DNA from: a virus
Virus record (IMG/VR): IMGVR_UViG_3300037042_002125
Span: 158,079 to 222,078 of that record
Direction: 5' to 3' (one strand)
Length of the DNA: 64,000 bases
The notes under the pieces were generated by a model. The model ran no database searches and had not been told where the DNA came from. It saw nothing but the letters and a program-made list of their open reading frames with translations. The position numbers and the translations under genes are program-made. Each line of letters opens with the position of its first letter. The first letter of the stretch is position 1. Shown one piece after another: positions 1-7,841 of the stretch.

Positions 1-156
1 CGTACAGAAGAAGAAGCAGATCAAATTCTTACCTGGATGTACGGCACCCAAAAGCCAATGTCTGCTGCTCTACAAGAGATAGCTTGGGATAAGGCGACAG
101 TGACCCAAGCTGTGGCTGATGCCGTTGAGACTCTTAAGAAGGCGTTACAACCATGA
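1..156 (+). CDS. 3' end of an unidentified protein (partial)
   Basis: The reading frame is open from the first base and ends with TGA at 154-156, so the gene begins before the window. The 51 visible residues are mostly helical (for example EEEADQILTW) with no motif I recognise. Its stop overlaps the start of the next gene (ATGA at 153-156), which suggests translational coupling within one operon. Function cannot be assigned from this piece. Confidence 0.75.
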   Translation, partial: RTEEEADQILTWMYGTQKPMSAALQEIAWDKATVTQAVADAVETLKKALQP

Positions 157-488
157 CAGAAGATATAGACAGAATAAACGTCAGGAGTATGCTTGATCGT
201 ATCCAGAGAGCTGTTGACGAAACAATGGCCAGTCCTCTTAGGGTACTACCAACACAATACTCTATTACGCAACTAAACGCCCTACCAAACAGGCAAAAAA
301 TTGCGATCATAAATATGTCGGGTAACAACCTGCCTGACCTTGAAGATTTGAAAGCACAAGGGCGCATACATGACTTCAAGATAGAGTTCACAAAGGCCGG
401 CATGGCTGACATATACATCAGCCCTATCCAGGCAATTGAATACATCAACGTATCCATTAAGTCTCAAAAGAAAGGTAGTGAGCAATGA
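153..488 (+). CDS. Hypothetical protein, 111 aa
   Basis: A 111-residue acidic-to-neutral soluble protein with no signal peptide or membrane segment. It starts with an ATG that overlaps the previous stop (ATGA), and its own stop overlaps the next ATG at 485. I recognise no domain. The N-terminal half looks helical and the middle (residues about 45-85) looks like mixed alpha/beta. The coupled overlaps on both sides are the main evidence that it is real. Confidence 0.75.
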   Translation: MTEDIDRINVRSMLDRIQRAVDETMASPLRVLPTQYSITQLNALPNRQKIAIINMSGNNLPDLEDLKAQGRIHDFKIEFTKAGMADIYISPIQAIEYINVSIKSQKKGSEQ

Positions 489-778
489 TTGTAGAAGAAG
501 TAAGACCCGGCGTAAAACAGTATAGGATGATGGCAAACAATAGTGACCTAAGTCCAACTAGGAAACGAACAAGCTACAAGAGACTATCTAAAACAGAGGA
601 AGAGCTATTAACTTTTTTAGCTAAACCAAAGACTGTTCTAGAAGTAGGGAAGTTTGCCGAAGCAAATCTTGAAACTATACGCTACCACTTGCGAAAGCTT
701 GTTACCCAAGGCAAGATAGAGTATTCTGCATCATCTGGAGAATCTGGAACATATCATCAGTATTGGACAAAAAAGTGA
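485..778 (+). CDS. Small winged-helix-like DNA-binding protein
   Basis: A 97-residue protein. Residues about 38-90 read like a winged helix-turn-helix: a helix beginning EEELLTFLAK, then VLEVGKFAEA and NLETIRYHLRKLVTQGKI as a helix-turn-recognition-helix, then a short wing ending in YHQYW. The pattern 'IRYHLRKLVTQGKI' is typical of ArsR/MarR-like folds where a recognition helix is followed by a beta wing. It may regulate phage genes, but no target can be named. It overlaps both neighbours by 4 bases. Confidence 0.7.
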   Translation: MIVEEVRPGVKQYRMMANNSDLSPTRKRTSYKRLSKTEEELLTFLAKPKTVLEVGKFAEANLETIRYHLRKLVTQGKIEYSASSGESGTYHQYWTKK

Positions 779-1191
779 ACAAGAAAATTAACAACCCTAT
801 CATATGCGTTGACTTCGACGGAGTGATCAATAGCTATACCTCAGGCTGGATTAGCATTGATGTAATACCTGATGATCCTGTCCCTGGCGCTATCGAATGG
901 CTTATGGATCATCTTCCAACACCAGAAGGTCTCGGTCACATGGATGAATACAAAGGCCCTATCGTCTGCATCTATTCGTCGCGCTCGAAGGAGAACCGTG
1001 GCATCAAGGCTATGCAGCGGTGGCTGGTCAAGCACGGCTTACCTCGTCAGTACATCACTGACAATGTGCTTCAGTTCCCTACTCAAAAGCCAGCGGCGTT
1101 CTTGACTCTTGATGATCGCGCTATATGCTTCACAGGCACGTTCCCTACCACGGAGCAAATGATGGCGTTTAAACCTTGGAACAAGAGGTGA
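775..1191 (+). CDS. HAD-like phosphatase/hydrolase
   Basis: About 138 residues. Near the N-terminus the motif ICVDFDGVINSY matches HAD superfamily motif I (DxDGV), with the nucleophile and general acid aspartates. A later 'CIYSSRS' resembles motif II (T/S), and 'FLTLDDRAICFTG' resembles the terminal acidic motif. Phage HAD proteins of this size are usually nucleotide or polynucleotide phosphatases; the substrate is not visible here. I favour the GTG start at 775 because it forms a GTGA overlap with the previous stop; an in-frame TTG lies at 763. Confidence 0.78.
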   Translation: MNKKINNPIICVDFDGVINSYTSGWISIDVIPDDPVPGAIEWLMDHLPTPEGLGHMDEYKGPIVCIYSSRSKENRGIKAMQRWLVKHGLPRQYITDNVLQFPTQKPAAFLTLDDRAICFTGTFPTTEQMMAFKPWNKR

Positions 1192-1194
1192 GTT

Positions 1195-1443
1195 ATGAGC
1201 AACTTGTTGATGCAGACGATAGGCAACGACGATTGGATGAAAGCCAATGCTCCAAAGATTAAAAATATCTTGCCTGATACGTGGACGCACATAGCCAACT
1301 TGAATGGTTTACAATTAGGTTACCAGCTCAAACTACTTGGCATCGACTGGCGTTCAGAGGATGAGTTCGGTAAGTGCATGATATATCTTGAGCGTATAGG
1401 TATTATGAAACGAGACGGTATGTTGATCAAGAGGGCCTTATGA
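1195..1443 (+). CDS. Hypothetical protein, 82 aa
   Basis: A small soluble protein of 82 residues starting three bases after the HAD gene stop. Sequence features are a helical N-terminus and a C-terminal stretch 'CMIYLERIGIMKRDGMLIKRAL' that looks like the end of a small winged-helix or helical domain. No family recognised. It overlaps the next gene by 4 bases (ATGA), consistent with an operon of small accessory genes. Confidence 0.7.
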   Translation: MSNLLMQTIGNDDWMKANAPKIKNILPDTWTHIANLNGLQLGYQLKLLGIDWRSEDEFGKCMIYLERIGIMKRDGMLIKRAL

Positions 1444-1667
1444 CAACAGTATTTGTCGTGACAATAAGAGACGTTGTCACTATCATCTGCGTAGTAGTTG
1501 TTCTCATTGCATGTGTTACACCATTGCTTTTGACATTGATGAGGCAACGTCGTTGCCTGCACAACGAAGGGGTTACTGAAACGTCTACTTGCGATGCAAT
1601 CTGCCGCAAGTGTAGAAAGAATCTGGGGGTTCATAGGAACCTGGATACTGAAAAGGGATCACAATGA
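1440..1667 (+). CDS. Small single-pass membrane protein with cysteine-rich tail
   Basis: 75 residues. Residues about 12-34 form one strongly hydrophobic segment rich in Val, Ile and Leu, giving a predicted single transmembrane helix. The C-terminal part has cysteines spaced as C-H-N, then CDAIC and CRKC, which could bind a metal. No family recognised. Starts at an ATGA overlap with the previous gene and ends with one into the next, so expression is coupled. Confidence 0.7.
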   Translation: MTTVFVVTIRDVVTIICVVVVLIACVTPLLLTLMRQRRCLHNEGVTETSTCDAICRKCRKNLGVHRNLDTEKGSQ

Positions 1668-1945
1668 AATTTATTCGGCAAGCACCTATTGATCCTAACT
1701 CCAAACTAGGTAAGGCACGCTATCAGGTCACCAACGCAAAATCAGCTCTACATCGTGGTGAAGAAGCTAGAGATGAAGCACAAATTATTGACGCAATAAA
1801 CAGTGCAAACCTATTCATCAAGCTTGCCAAGTCTGCTTTGGATGGATCTGATGAAGCAAAACTCAAAGTGTCTACTAATAGGTTTGGTAAAACAACCGTT
1901 CACTACCAAACGCCTGCAATACAACCTCCTCCAAGGAACCCTTGA
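1664..1945 (+). CDS. Hypothetical protein, 93 aa
   Basis: A basic, alanine-rich, probably alpha-helical protein. Residues 14-65 look like two helices of a hairpin or coiled coil, followed by a proline-rich C-terminus (TPAIQPPPRNP). No motif recognised. It is the last gene of the coupled run before a small intergenic gap (1946-1977) containing a TAATTT-type promoter candidate. Confidence 0.7.
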   Translation: MKFIRQAPIDPNSKLGKARYQVTNAKSALHRGEEARDEAQIIDAINSANLFIKLAKSALDGSDEAKLKVSTNRFGKTTVHYQTPAIQPPPRNP

Positions 1946-1948
1946 CGT

Positions 1949-1957
1949 TAATTTCAT
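1949..1957 (+). promoter_or_regulatory. Candidate promoter word TAATTTCAT
   Basis: TAATTTCAT lies 21 bases upstream of the ATG at 1978. It is a one-base variant of TAATTTWAT, which appears at six other gene starts in this window (13550, 21289, 22053, 29593, 35694 on + and 32717-32725 on -). The position and orientation are the evidence; it has not been tested. Confidence 0.35.
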
Positions 1958-1977
1958 GTAACTATTAGGAGCAGGCT

Positions 1978-2388
1978 ATGACGATGACAGCCAAACAGTT
2001 GATGAAATTTACGCCGCGGAATAGAAAAGATGCTTCTCTATCTGCTCGCATCAAGGAAATAAAAAAGGGCACTTTGTCAAATGGATCTACGATCTACAAG
2101 GCAAAGATTATGACTACCCGCACACCAGCGGGTGCTCGTAAACCGCCTCCGCCTATGTACACCTATGTGACTACAGTAGAGGTTAGTCCAAAGGAAAAAT
2201 GCGTGGTATCCTGTTCTTGTGAAGACTTTTTGTTCACGTGGGAGTACACCTTGAACAAGAAAGGTGCAGCCCGTATTGAATACTCCAATGGAGAGTCGTC
2301 TAAGGACAGGAATCCTCAGCAAATTCCTGGAACGTGCAAACACATCTATTCATTCCTAACACGTTTGATCGACAAAGGAAAACTATAG
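1978..2388 (+). CDS. SWIM-type zinc-finger protein
   Basis: 136 residues. The signature is CxC followed far downstream by CxH: 'VVSCSCEDF' near residue 80 and 'GTCKHIYSFL' near residue 122, the hallmark of a SWIM zinc finger. SWIM domains bind nucleic acid or protein partners and occur in recombination-associated proteins. The N-terminus is basic. A Shine-Dalgarno sequence (AGGAG) precedes the ATG. It stands between small unknown genes and a sigma-like gene; the partner is unknown. Confidence 0.8.
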   Translation: MTMTAKQLMKFTPRNRKDASLSARIKEIKKGTLSNGSTIYKAKIMTTRTPAGARKPPPPMYTYVTTVEVSPKEKCVVSCSCEDFLFTWEYTLNKKGAARIEYSNGESSKDRNPQQIPGTCKHIYSFLTRLIDKGKL

Positions 2389-2429
2389 GTCAGGTTTAGC
2401 ACAGACTAAATCTGGCAGTTTGGTACATC

Positions 2430-3500
2430 ATGACAACCCCAACATCAACATCGTCTAGATCAGATCCAAAATCCCACCCAAAATCTTCAAATGGCAAGGC
2501 AACAATAAACAACTACAACCACTCAAAGTTGTTTGCCAAGCTGAAATCAATTGAAGAGACTATACCAAACAATCTCACCTCCTATCAGTACCTAAGTGTC
2601 CTTGACGAATTGATCTACCGTGGTCTGTATCCTATAATTGAAGGTACAAAATTCTTCGAGAACTTCTTGGCACAGATTCTTGGGTGGCAAACAATAAATT
2701 CGAAGCGCAAGGTCGTTGGGGTTGGAAGACAGGCCTTTAGTTCATACACCACATTGTATCTTCTCCTTGATGACCCAAAGCAACGCATAAAGCTTATCAA
2801 GAAGATGAAGATTGATAGGGCGGTCTTATTTGAGGCAATGCGTAGGTGGACATCGATCTCAGAGGAAATAGTTTCTATATCTGAGACAGACGTAATAACC
2901 TCTGATGCCTTAACACAAATTGCAGACCTTAGCGAAAGGGCTTCAATACGAGATGGGTATCATGTGATAGCCCTTTACAATCAAGTACACTACTGGCATA
3001 ACCAAGCAGTAGCTTTTAAATCTCAGATCTTAGAAAAGTACACTCGCCTGTGCCTTACCACTGCCCAACGTGATTACGTGCAGATGGATTGCCAGGGAGA
3101 TTTAGATGACATAATTCAAGTTTACTTCATGAGCGCAGGCAAGGCCATTGATAAATGTGACACCGAGAAGGGTGTTCTTACCACACATATTCAAAACTGG
3201 CTGCTCAGCGCCAAGAACGTAGTCATAGCTACCTATGTAAACGGGGCAGTTACGCAAACCAAGGCAAGTACCGCAGGTGCTTCTATCATTCGTACAATGG
3301 TAGATCACGTTAGCCTAGATGAAATCGAAAACATGATTGCAGAGGAATTAGATGACCCAGCAGAAAAAGAAGAGACGGTCTATCAGGTACGGAAAGTAAC
3401 ACGCTTCTTTGACAAGACAGGTATAGGTCGAATCCTTTTGGGCATACAAGACGTTCTATCAAAAGAAGATGTACAGGCACTGAGGGCTCACGCACTGTAA
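2430..3500 (+). CDS. Divergent sigma-70 region-2-like protein (candidate phage sigma factor)
   Basis: 356 residues. Residues about 212-268 resemble sigma-70 region 2: 'DYVQMDCQGDLDDIIQVYF' followed by 'AGKAIDKCDTEKGVLTTHI' and 'NWLLSAKNVV', parallel to the core-binding helix (…DLIQEG.iGL…AvdkFDpekGv.F.TYa..WIr.ai) of bacterial sigma factors. The first 30 residues are Ser/Thr/Lys-rich and look disordered. It is longer than T4 gp55. Its stop codon forms part of the TGTAAATAC promoter word that precedes the clamp gene. Recognition of T4-late-like promoters is an inference; no clear region 4 is visible. Confidence 0.5.
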   Translation: MTTPTSTSSRSDPKSHPKSSNGKATINNYNHSKLFAKLKSIEETIPNNLTSYQYLSVLDELIYRGLYPIIEGTKFFENFLAQILGWQTINSKRKVVGVGRQAFSSYTTLYLLLDDPKQRIKLIKKMKIDRAVLFEAMRRWTSISEEIVSISETDVITSDALTQIADLSERASIRDGYHVIALYNQVHYWHNQAVAFKSQILEKYTRLCLTTAQRDYVQMDCQGDLDDIIQVYFMSAGKAIDKCDTEKGVLTTHIQNWLLSAKNVVIATYVNGAVTQTKASTAGASIIRTMVDHVSLDEIENMIAEELDDPAEKEETVYQVRKVTRFFDKTGIGRILLGIQDVLSKEDVQALRAHAL

Positions 3501-3504
3501 ATAC
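3496..3504 (+). promoter_or_regulatory. T4-late-like promoter word TGTAAATAC, overlapping a stop codon
   Basis: TGTAAATAC at 3496-3504 contains the TAA stop (3498-3500) of the sigma-like gene and lies 47 bases upstream of the sliding clamp start at 3552. The T4 late promoter word is TATAAATA. The same TGTAAATA core occurs in the correct orientation before several other genes here. Confidence 0.5.
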
Positions 3505-3551
3505 AATAGTTAAGTGTAAGCATCTCTTTCTCAAGAATAGGAAAAACAAAC

Positions 3552-4622
3552 ATGCAATTCTCAATCGACTCTGAACTACTGGGCGGCACAATCCGTACTT
3601 TGCAGCGTATAGCCCAAGCCGTTTCTATCTCACTTGAGGTCGCCAAGGGCAACGTTCTTATCACAGGCACTGGCAACGGGAACTCTTGTTCCATCAATTT
3701 GCCTTGCAAGATACTCGAGAAGTCCGCGCAAAACAAATTCAGCATTGCCGCTGAAACGTTAGCTAACGCAATTGCAAAACGCAAGGACATGAAGATCACA
3801 ATCAAGGACACGTCCATTGAGCTGGCGAGTTCTCGGTATGCGGTTGAGCTCTTGATCAACCAGTTTGAACAGATTGAAGTTATCCCAGAAGCTGTCAAGC
3901 AAGACAAGAGCTTGAAGCTCAGTACAAAATTCCTTGATGCTATACGGGCCAACTTGAGCAAGATAGAGTTGAAGCCTTTGTTAAGTCTCTATGATTACAT
4001 TCCTATTGGTATCAAGAGCACTGACGAAGGTACGTTTGTTGCTTGCTTTGATACTTGGCAGTCGGCGTTTTTCTTTGACAAAGAAGTTACTGGCAAACTA
4101 GAGTTCACGTTGCCTAGCAATATCTTCATGACGATTGCCAAAGAGTTCAAGAACCAAAGCTACAAACTTTGCATCACCGACAGCACGGTATACGCCTACA
4201 ATGATTTCTTTGAGTTGGGCATTGCGCTGACGCAAACTGAAGGTGAGCAGGTTACGTTAGGTCACATGCTGGCTCTCTACAACAGTCTCAAGAAAGATAA
4301 AAGCGGCGTAAAGATCAAATTGAAGACAGAAGGCATAAACCAACTGATCGAAAATGCCAAAGCTGTCTACGAAAAGGATAGCACATTTACGTTCACTACC
4401 AAAGGTGACAAATGCAAACTTGTGCTCAAGAGTTCATTTGGCTCCATGAGCACGTTGGTCATGATGGAAGAAGCGCCCGCAAAGGACGTCAGCTTCTCTT
4501 GCGACTTCTCATTCTTTAGCACACTGCTTGCTAAAGCACCACCCACCCTTGAACTCAGAGTAAATGATAGGATGATGTTGTTTTCCAACAAGCCTGTCAC
4601 GTACCTCTTGAGTCTGGTATAA
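3552..4622 (+). CDS. dnaN-like: Sliding clamp (DnaN/beta-like)
   Basis: 356 residues, close to the usual length of about 366 for bacterial beta clamp. The N-terminal pattern 'MQFSIDSELL…TLQRIAQAV…SLEVAKGNVLITGTGN' and the regular alternation of short strands and helices match the clamp domain repeat, and the C-terminus 'FSNKPVTYLLSLV' mimics the conserved end of DnaN (…PVTYLLMPVR…). It would encircle DNA and tether the polymerase at 46111-49374, loaded by the DnaX-like protein at 36071-37171. In T4 the clamp also activates late transcription. Sequence divergence is high, so the assignment rests on length, topology and termini. Confidence 0.72.
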   Translation: MQFSIDSELLGGTIRTLQRIAQAVSISLEVAKGNVLITGTGNGNSCSINLPCKILEKSAQNKFSIAAETLANAIAKRKDMKITIKDTSIELASSRYAVELLINQFEQIEVIPEAVKQDKSLKLSTKFLDAIRANLSKIELKPLLSLYDYIPIGIKSTDEGTFVACFDTWQSAFFFDKEVTGKLEFTLPSNIFMTIAKEFKNQSYKLCITDSTVYAYNDFFELGIALTQTEGEQVTLGHMLALYNSLKKDKSGVKIKLKTEGINQLIENAKAVYEKDSTFTFTTKGDKCKLVLKSSFGSMSTLVMMEEAPAKDVSFSCDFSFFSTLLAKAPPTLELRVNDRMMLFSNKPVTYLLSLV

Positions 4623-4632
4623 GGGCTAGTCC

Positions 4633-5091
4633 ATGTCTACAGTAATTGAAGAATCCTCTCCAATGCCGTTGACGATGGACTTAGACATAGCAGAGTCCTT
4701 CAACAAGCGTCTAATAACGAGCTACATCTACCGAGGCCGGACATACTTCCTATTGTTCTACAAGAATGGGACGCCTGGCCCTTTTTACGTTGAGGATGCA
4801 CCCTACGCAGAGAACTCCTTGCTCTCAATTGGAGAAATCAAATGCAAGGCAGACGATCTTGTGATAGGTAACATCTTCTACACTAATGTAAATTACAGAT
4901 GTGAAGGCAGCTTTCTGCTAGTCTACAGCGGGGTGTTCAAACATTCCATCAACAAGAAATTGCCAAGGGACTTGAACATGTCCTTGTGGGCTAAGACTCC
5001 TTACATGCAAATCTTCCAAGAGAAGAATAGAGCAACGTTAGTAATTAGTCCTATGCTCAAGAATAGTATCAAACAGAATCTGGAGATCTAA
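4633..5091 (+). CDS. Hypothetical protein, 152 aa, downstream of clamp
   Basis: A 152-residue soluble protein rich in aromatic residues and beta-type segments (YIYRGRTYFLLFYK, GNIFYTNVNYRC). No family recognised. It follows the clamp by 10 bases and abuts the next gene directly (TAA then ATG), so it belongs to the replication operon. A role with the clamp is only suggested by position. Confidence 0.72.
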   Translation: MSTVIEESSPMPLTMDLDIAESFNKRLITSYIYRGRTYFLLFYKNGTPGPFYVEDAPYAENSLLSIGEIKCKADDLVIGNIFYTNVNYRCEGSFLLVYSGVFKHSINKKLPRDLNMSLWAKTPYMQIFQEKNRATLVISPMLKNSIKQNLEI

Positions 5092-5655
5092 ATGGCTAAC
5101 AAAAAAGAACAGAGTAGAAAAACCAAAGAGGTTGGCGGTGAGAGCCTTAAGAGATCTCTGCTTGAGGACGATACGTACAAACGTTACCGTAACATTGTCA
5201 AGGCTATCAAGGACAAAATTATTGTGGATGATATGGACGATGAAATAAATCGTCTGCATAGCGGGCGTATATCACGCACGTTGTATGGTACCACACCGGG
5301 CGGTGACAAGATCATGAACGCGGCGCTGCAAGATGCTTCCCACAGGTCCCGCATGGCTGAAATACGGGTGCGGGTATCTAAGCAAGCTGACCTGCTGGAC
5401 ATTACGTTGGAAGCTACACGCATCTACTTGGCTCGCCAGTTTGCAGACGAGGTGCCAGACATACGGACTAAAGGCGAACGCATGGCCTACTTCGATGCTC
5501 ACCTCACCAATGGAATTGTCATGCACTCCAAACTCAAATCATTGATATCTCGCATTGACGTGCTGATCAAAGACGTTGACCAAACTGGTTTTTCTTTGAA
5601 ACATTGCGTGGACATCCTTGAGCTGGTATACCACAACTCGGGGGCGAAGCAGTGA
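5092..5655 (+). CDS. Hypothetical helical protein, 187 aa
   Basis: 187 residues, very charged and predominantly helical, with a lysine-rich N-terminus (MANKKEQSRKTKE) and long amphipathic stretches at residues 75-130. No domain recognised. Its ATG directly follows the previous stop, and its TGA overlaps the GTG start of the SF2 helicase (GTGA). Position suggests an accessory role in replication or recombination. Confidence 0.72.
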   Translation: MANKKEQSRKTKEVGGESLKRSLLEDDTYKRYRNIVKAIKDKIIVDDMDDEINRLHSGRISRTLYGTTPGGDKIMNAALQDASHRSRMAEIRVRVSKQADLLDITLEATRIYLARQFADEVPDIRTKGERMAYFDAHLTNGIVMHSKLKSLISRIDVLIKDVDQTGFSLKHCVDILELVYHNSGAKQ

Positions 5656-7160
5656 AAGTGTTCTGCAGGGATGCCTTGTACATCCCAATACACAAAGTAA
5701 ATGACGAGGAATATTCTGCTGTAGAGAGAAAATTCGAAAGAGATTCTTACGTAGATGAAGGTCAATGTGAAAAATGTGACTACTTCTCAGAGCGACCTTG
5801 CGATATCTGTACCGACTGCCCCAATTATGAGGGCAAGGTCAAGATGCACAGCATTGTCAAGAAGGACAGTGGTAAGAAATTCCTACGACTGCCTTTTGGA
5901 TCTAGGGCTGCTGTAGAGAAAATCTTTGGGCCCGTAACGTTTGTGAACAAGAACGAAGATGTGCCTATGAAGAAGGCAATCGAGTTCACTGGTGAGTTGC
6001 GAGAGGACCAAGTACGTGCTACCAAGAAGATGTTCAACGCAGAGTTCGGTGTGTTGAAGTCTCCGCCTCGCAGTGGTAAGACCGTCATGTGCGCCTACCT
6101 TGTGTGCAAGCTTAGCCAGAAGACTTTGATACTTGCGTCGCAAAAGGACTGGCTGGATAATTTCCATGAGACGTTTGTAGGTAGTGATACACAGACGCCA
6201 CTGACAAACATTAAAGGTAAACGTATTGGGTTCCCTAAGACGTTGGCTGACTTTGAGAAGTACGACATATGCTTAGTAACCTATCAGAAGTTTCTGTCAG
6301 CTAAGGGTAAGAAGCTACTCAAGGCCATTAGCAAGATGTTTGGTATCCTCTTAATTGACGAGGTGCAGGCAGTTGGTGCCAAGGAGTTTGCGACTGTAGT
6401 GAGCAAGATTCATACACGCTACAAAATCGGAGTTAGCGGAACACCTCAGCGGAAGGACAGCAAGGAATACATCATCTACAGTCTGCTTGGCCCTATCTTC
6501 TACGAGAACCACGTAGAGAAGTTGAGGCCTCGCCTTGAGTATGTTCGAACAGAGTTAGCAGGTAAGATGCCTCAGACGTGGACATACATGGTCAACAAGG
6601 TAGAGGAAGATCCTAAGAGACTTAAGCTAATAGCAGAGACGGCTATCCAAGATGTTAAGAACAAACATTTGGTATTCATACCTTTGGGCCGTGTGAATGT
6701 GATTAAGGCTCTTGTCAAAGCCATCAACATACTGTGTGGTAAGCAAATAGCCGCAGCGTTCTATGGTGGCATAACCAAAGAGAAGCGGATTAGCGTGATA
6801 CAAAAGGCGCGTGACTACAAATACAAAATCATTGTAGGTAACACGAGGCTGTTAAGCACTGGCATAAACATACCTCGGGCTAGTATGCTCTATCAGGTCA
6901 CCCCTTCGGCTAACTTGCCCAAGGCTCAGCAGAGATTTGCGCGTATCCTAACGCCGTACGATGGGAAACCTGAACCTGTGTTCAAGTATTTCCTTGATGA
7001 TGTAGACGTGATACGCTCGTGTATGCGTAAGGAACATTGGCAATGTGTCATACCAATGTTCAGGCCTAAGATGACCGGGCACGTCAAGGAGACCCTTGAC
7101 GCCTATTTCAAGAACAGTAAAAAAGCAAAACAGGACGCTTATACAGGCGGCTACATATGA
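5652..7160 (+). CDS. SF2 DNA helicase, UvsW-like
   Basis: 502 residues. Motif I is 'PPRSGKTVM' (about residue 138), motif II 'LLIDEVQAV' (DEVQ box), motif III 'GVSGTPQRK', and motif VI 'QQRFARIL' in a second RecA-like domain after 'STGINIPRA' (motif V). The N-terminus has a cysteine cluster (CEKC, CDIC, CPNY at residues 37-56) that could bind zinc. The family unwinds branched DNA and promotes branch migration; T4 UvsW is the model. Translation begins with GTG inside a GTGA overlap. It sits directly before the helicase-loader candidate and replicative helicase. Confidence 0.85.
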   Translation: MKVFCRDALYIPIHKVNDEEYSAVERKFERDSYVDEGQCEKCDYFSERPCDICTDCPNYEGKVKMHSIVKKDSGKKFLRLPFGSRAAVEKIFGPVTFVNKNEDVPMKKAIEFTGELREDQVRATKKMFNAEFGVLKSPPRSGKTVMCAYLVCKLSQKTLILASQKDWLDNFHETFVGSDTQTPLTNIKGKRIGFPKTLADFEKYDICLVTYQKFLSAKGKKLLKAISKMFGILLIDEVQAVGAKEFATVVSKIHTRYKIGVSGTPQRKDSKEYIIYSLLGPIFYENHVEKLRPRLEYVRTELAGKMPQTWTYMVNKVEEDPKRLKLIAETAIQDVKNKHLVFIPLGRVNVIKALVKAINILCGKQIAAAFYGGITKEKRISVIQKARDYKYKIIVGNTRLLSTGINIPRASMLYQVTPSANLPKAQQRFARILTPYDGKPEPVFKYFLDDVDVIRSCMRKEHWQCVIPMFRPKMTGHVKETLDAYFKNSKKAKQDAYTGGYI

Positions 7161-7780
7161 AAGAGCAAGAGGAAGATCCCCGTTTCAAGAACAGGGGCAA
7201 GTTGAAGATACGGCTTGCTGAAAAGTACATTACGATAATGAAGAACAGAGGTGTCAACGGTGGAGTGTTCAGACAGAACCCCTTTGTGTTGATGCCTACG
7301 TCCTTCACTTCCGACGTTGAGGGTCTCAAGCCCAAAGTGTTTAGCCGTCAGAAGCAGTTCGAGATGTTTGACAAGTTCATGGAGTCTCCTTTTGAGCCTA
7401 TGAACTGTTGCATTGTATCTGCTCCTGATGACGGGAAGGCCAAGCTAATGGCAGCCTACATGATGCAGCACGCCATAGCCCAGCACAATAGCTACACGTC
7501 CTTGCCTATGTGGATTGATCTAACTGGCGGCTTTGACAATCCGCTCGTTGTAAATAAAGTGAAGCCCTCCTTGCTTGTAATAAACAATGTAGGAGTAGCA
7601 TCAACTCAATCCAAGATGGAAAAGCTTAGGGACATACTGGAAGTGTATAGTGACATACCGCGCATTGTAGTAGCAACTGGTTGTGACCCCTACTACTTCT
7701 TCATGCGTCACTTGTATCTGCCCATACACTCGCTGATGTACCTAACCAATTCATCTGTCAAAAAATCTATTGAACTCTGA
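7157..7780 (+). CDS. Degenerate AAA+-like protein, candidate helicase loader
   Basis: 207 residues. A Walker-A-like stretch 'VSAPDDGKAKLMAAYMM' (near residue 90) is followed by a Walker-B-like 'SLLVINNVGV' and then 'RIVVATGCDPYYFF', the order seen in DnaC/DnaA-type AAA+ proteins. The P-loop lacks the usual first glycine and final Ser/Thr, and Walker B has NN instead of DD/DE, so ATPase activity may be lost. It overlaps the SF2 helicase by 4 bases and lies immediately before the DnaB-like gene, the usual place for a loader. The role is inferred from that position. Confidence 0.55.
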   Translation: MKEQEEDPRFKNRGKLKIRLAEKYITIMKNRGVNGGVFRQNPFVLMPTSFTSDVEGLKPKVFSRQKQFEMFDKFMESPFEPMNCCIVSAPDDGKAKLMAAYMMQHAIAQHNSYTSLPMWIDLTGGFDNPLVVNKVKPSLLVINNVGVASTQSKMEKLRDILEVYSDIPRIVVATGCDPYYFFMRHLYLPIHSLMYLTNSSVKKSIEL

Positions 7781-7841
7781 GGCCTATTTGCGTCAGTAGT
7801 CAAAGGGGAATATCATCAAGTTAGTTGCAACAAACTCTGAG

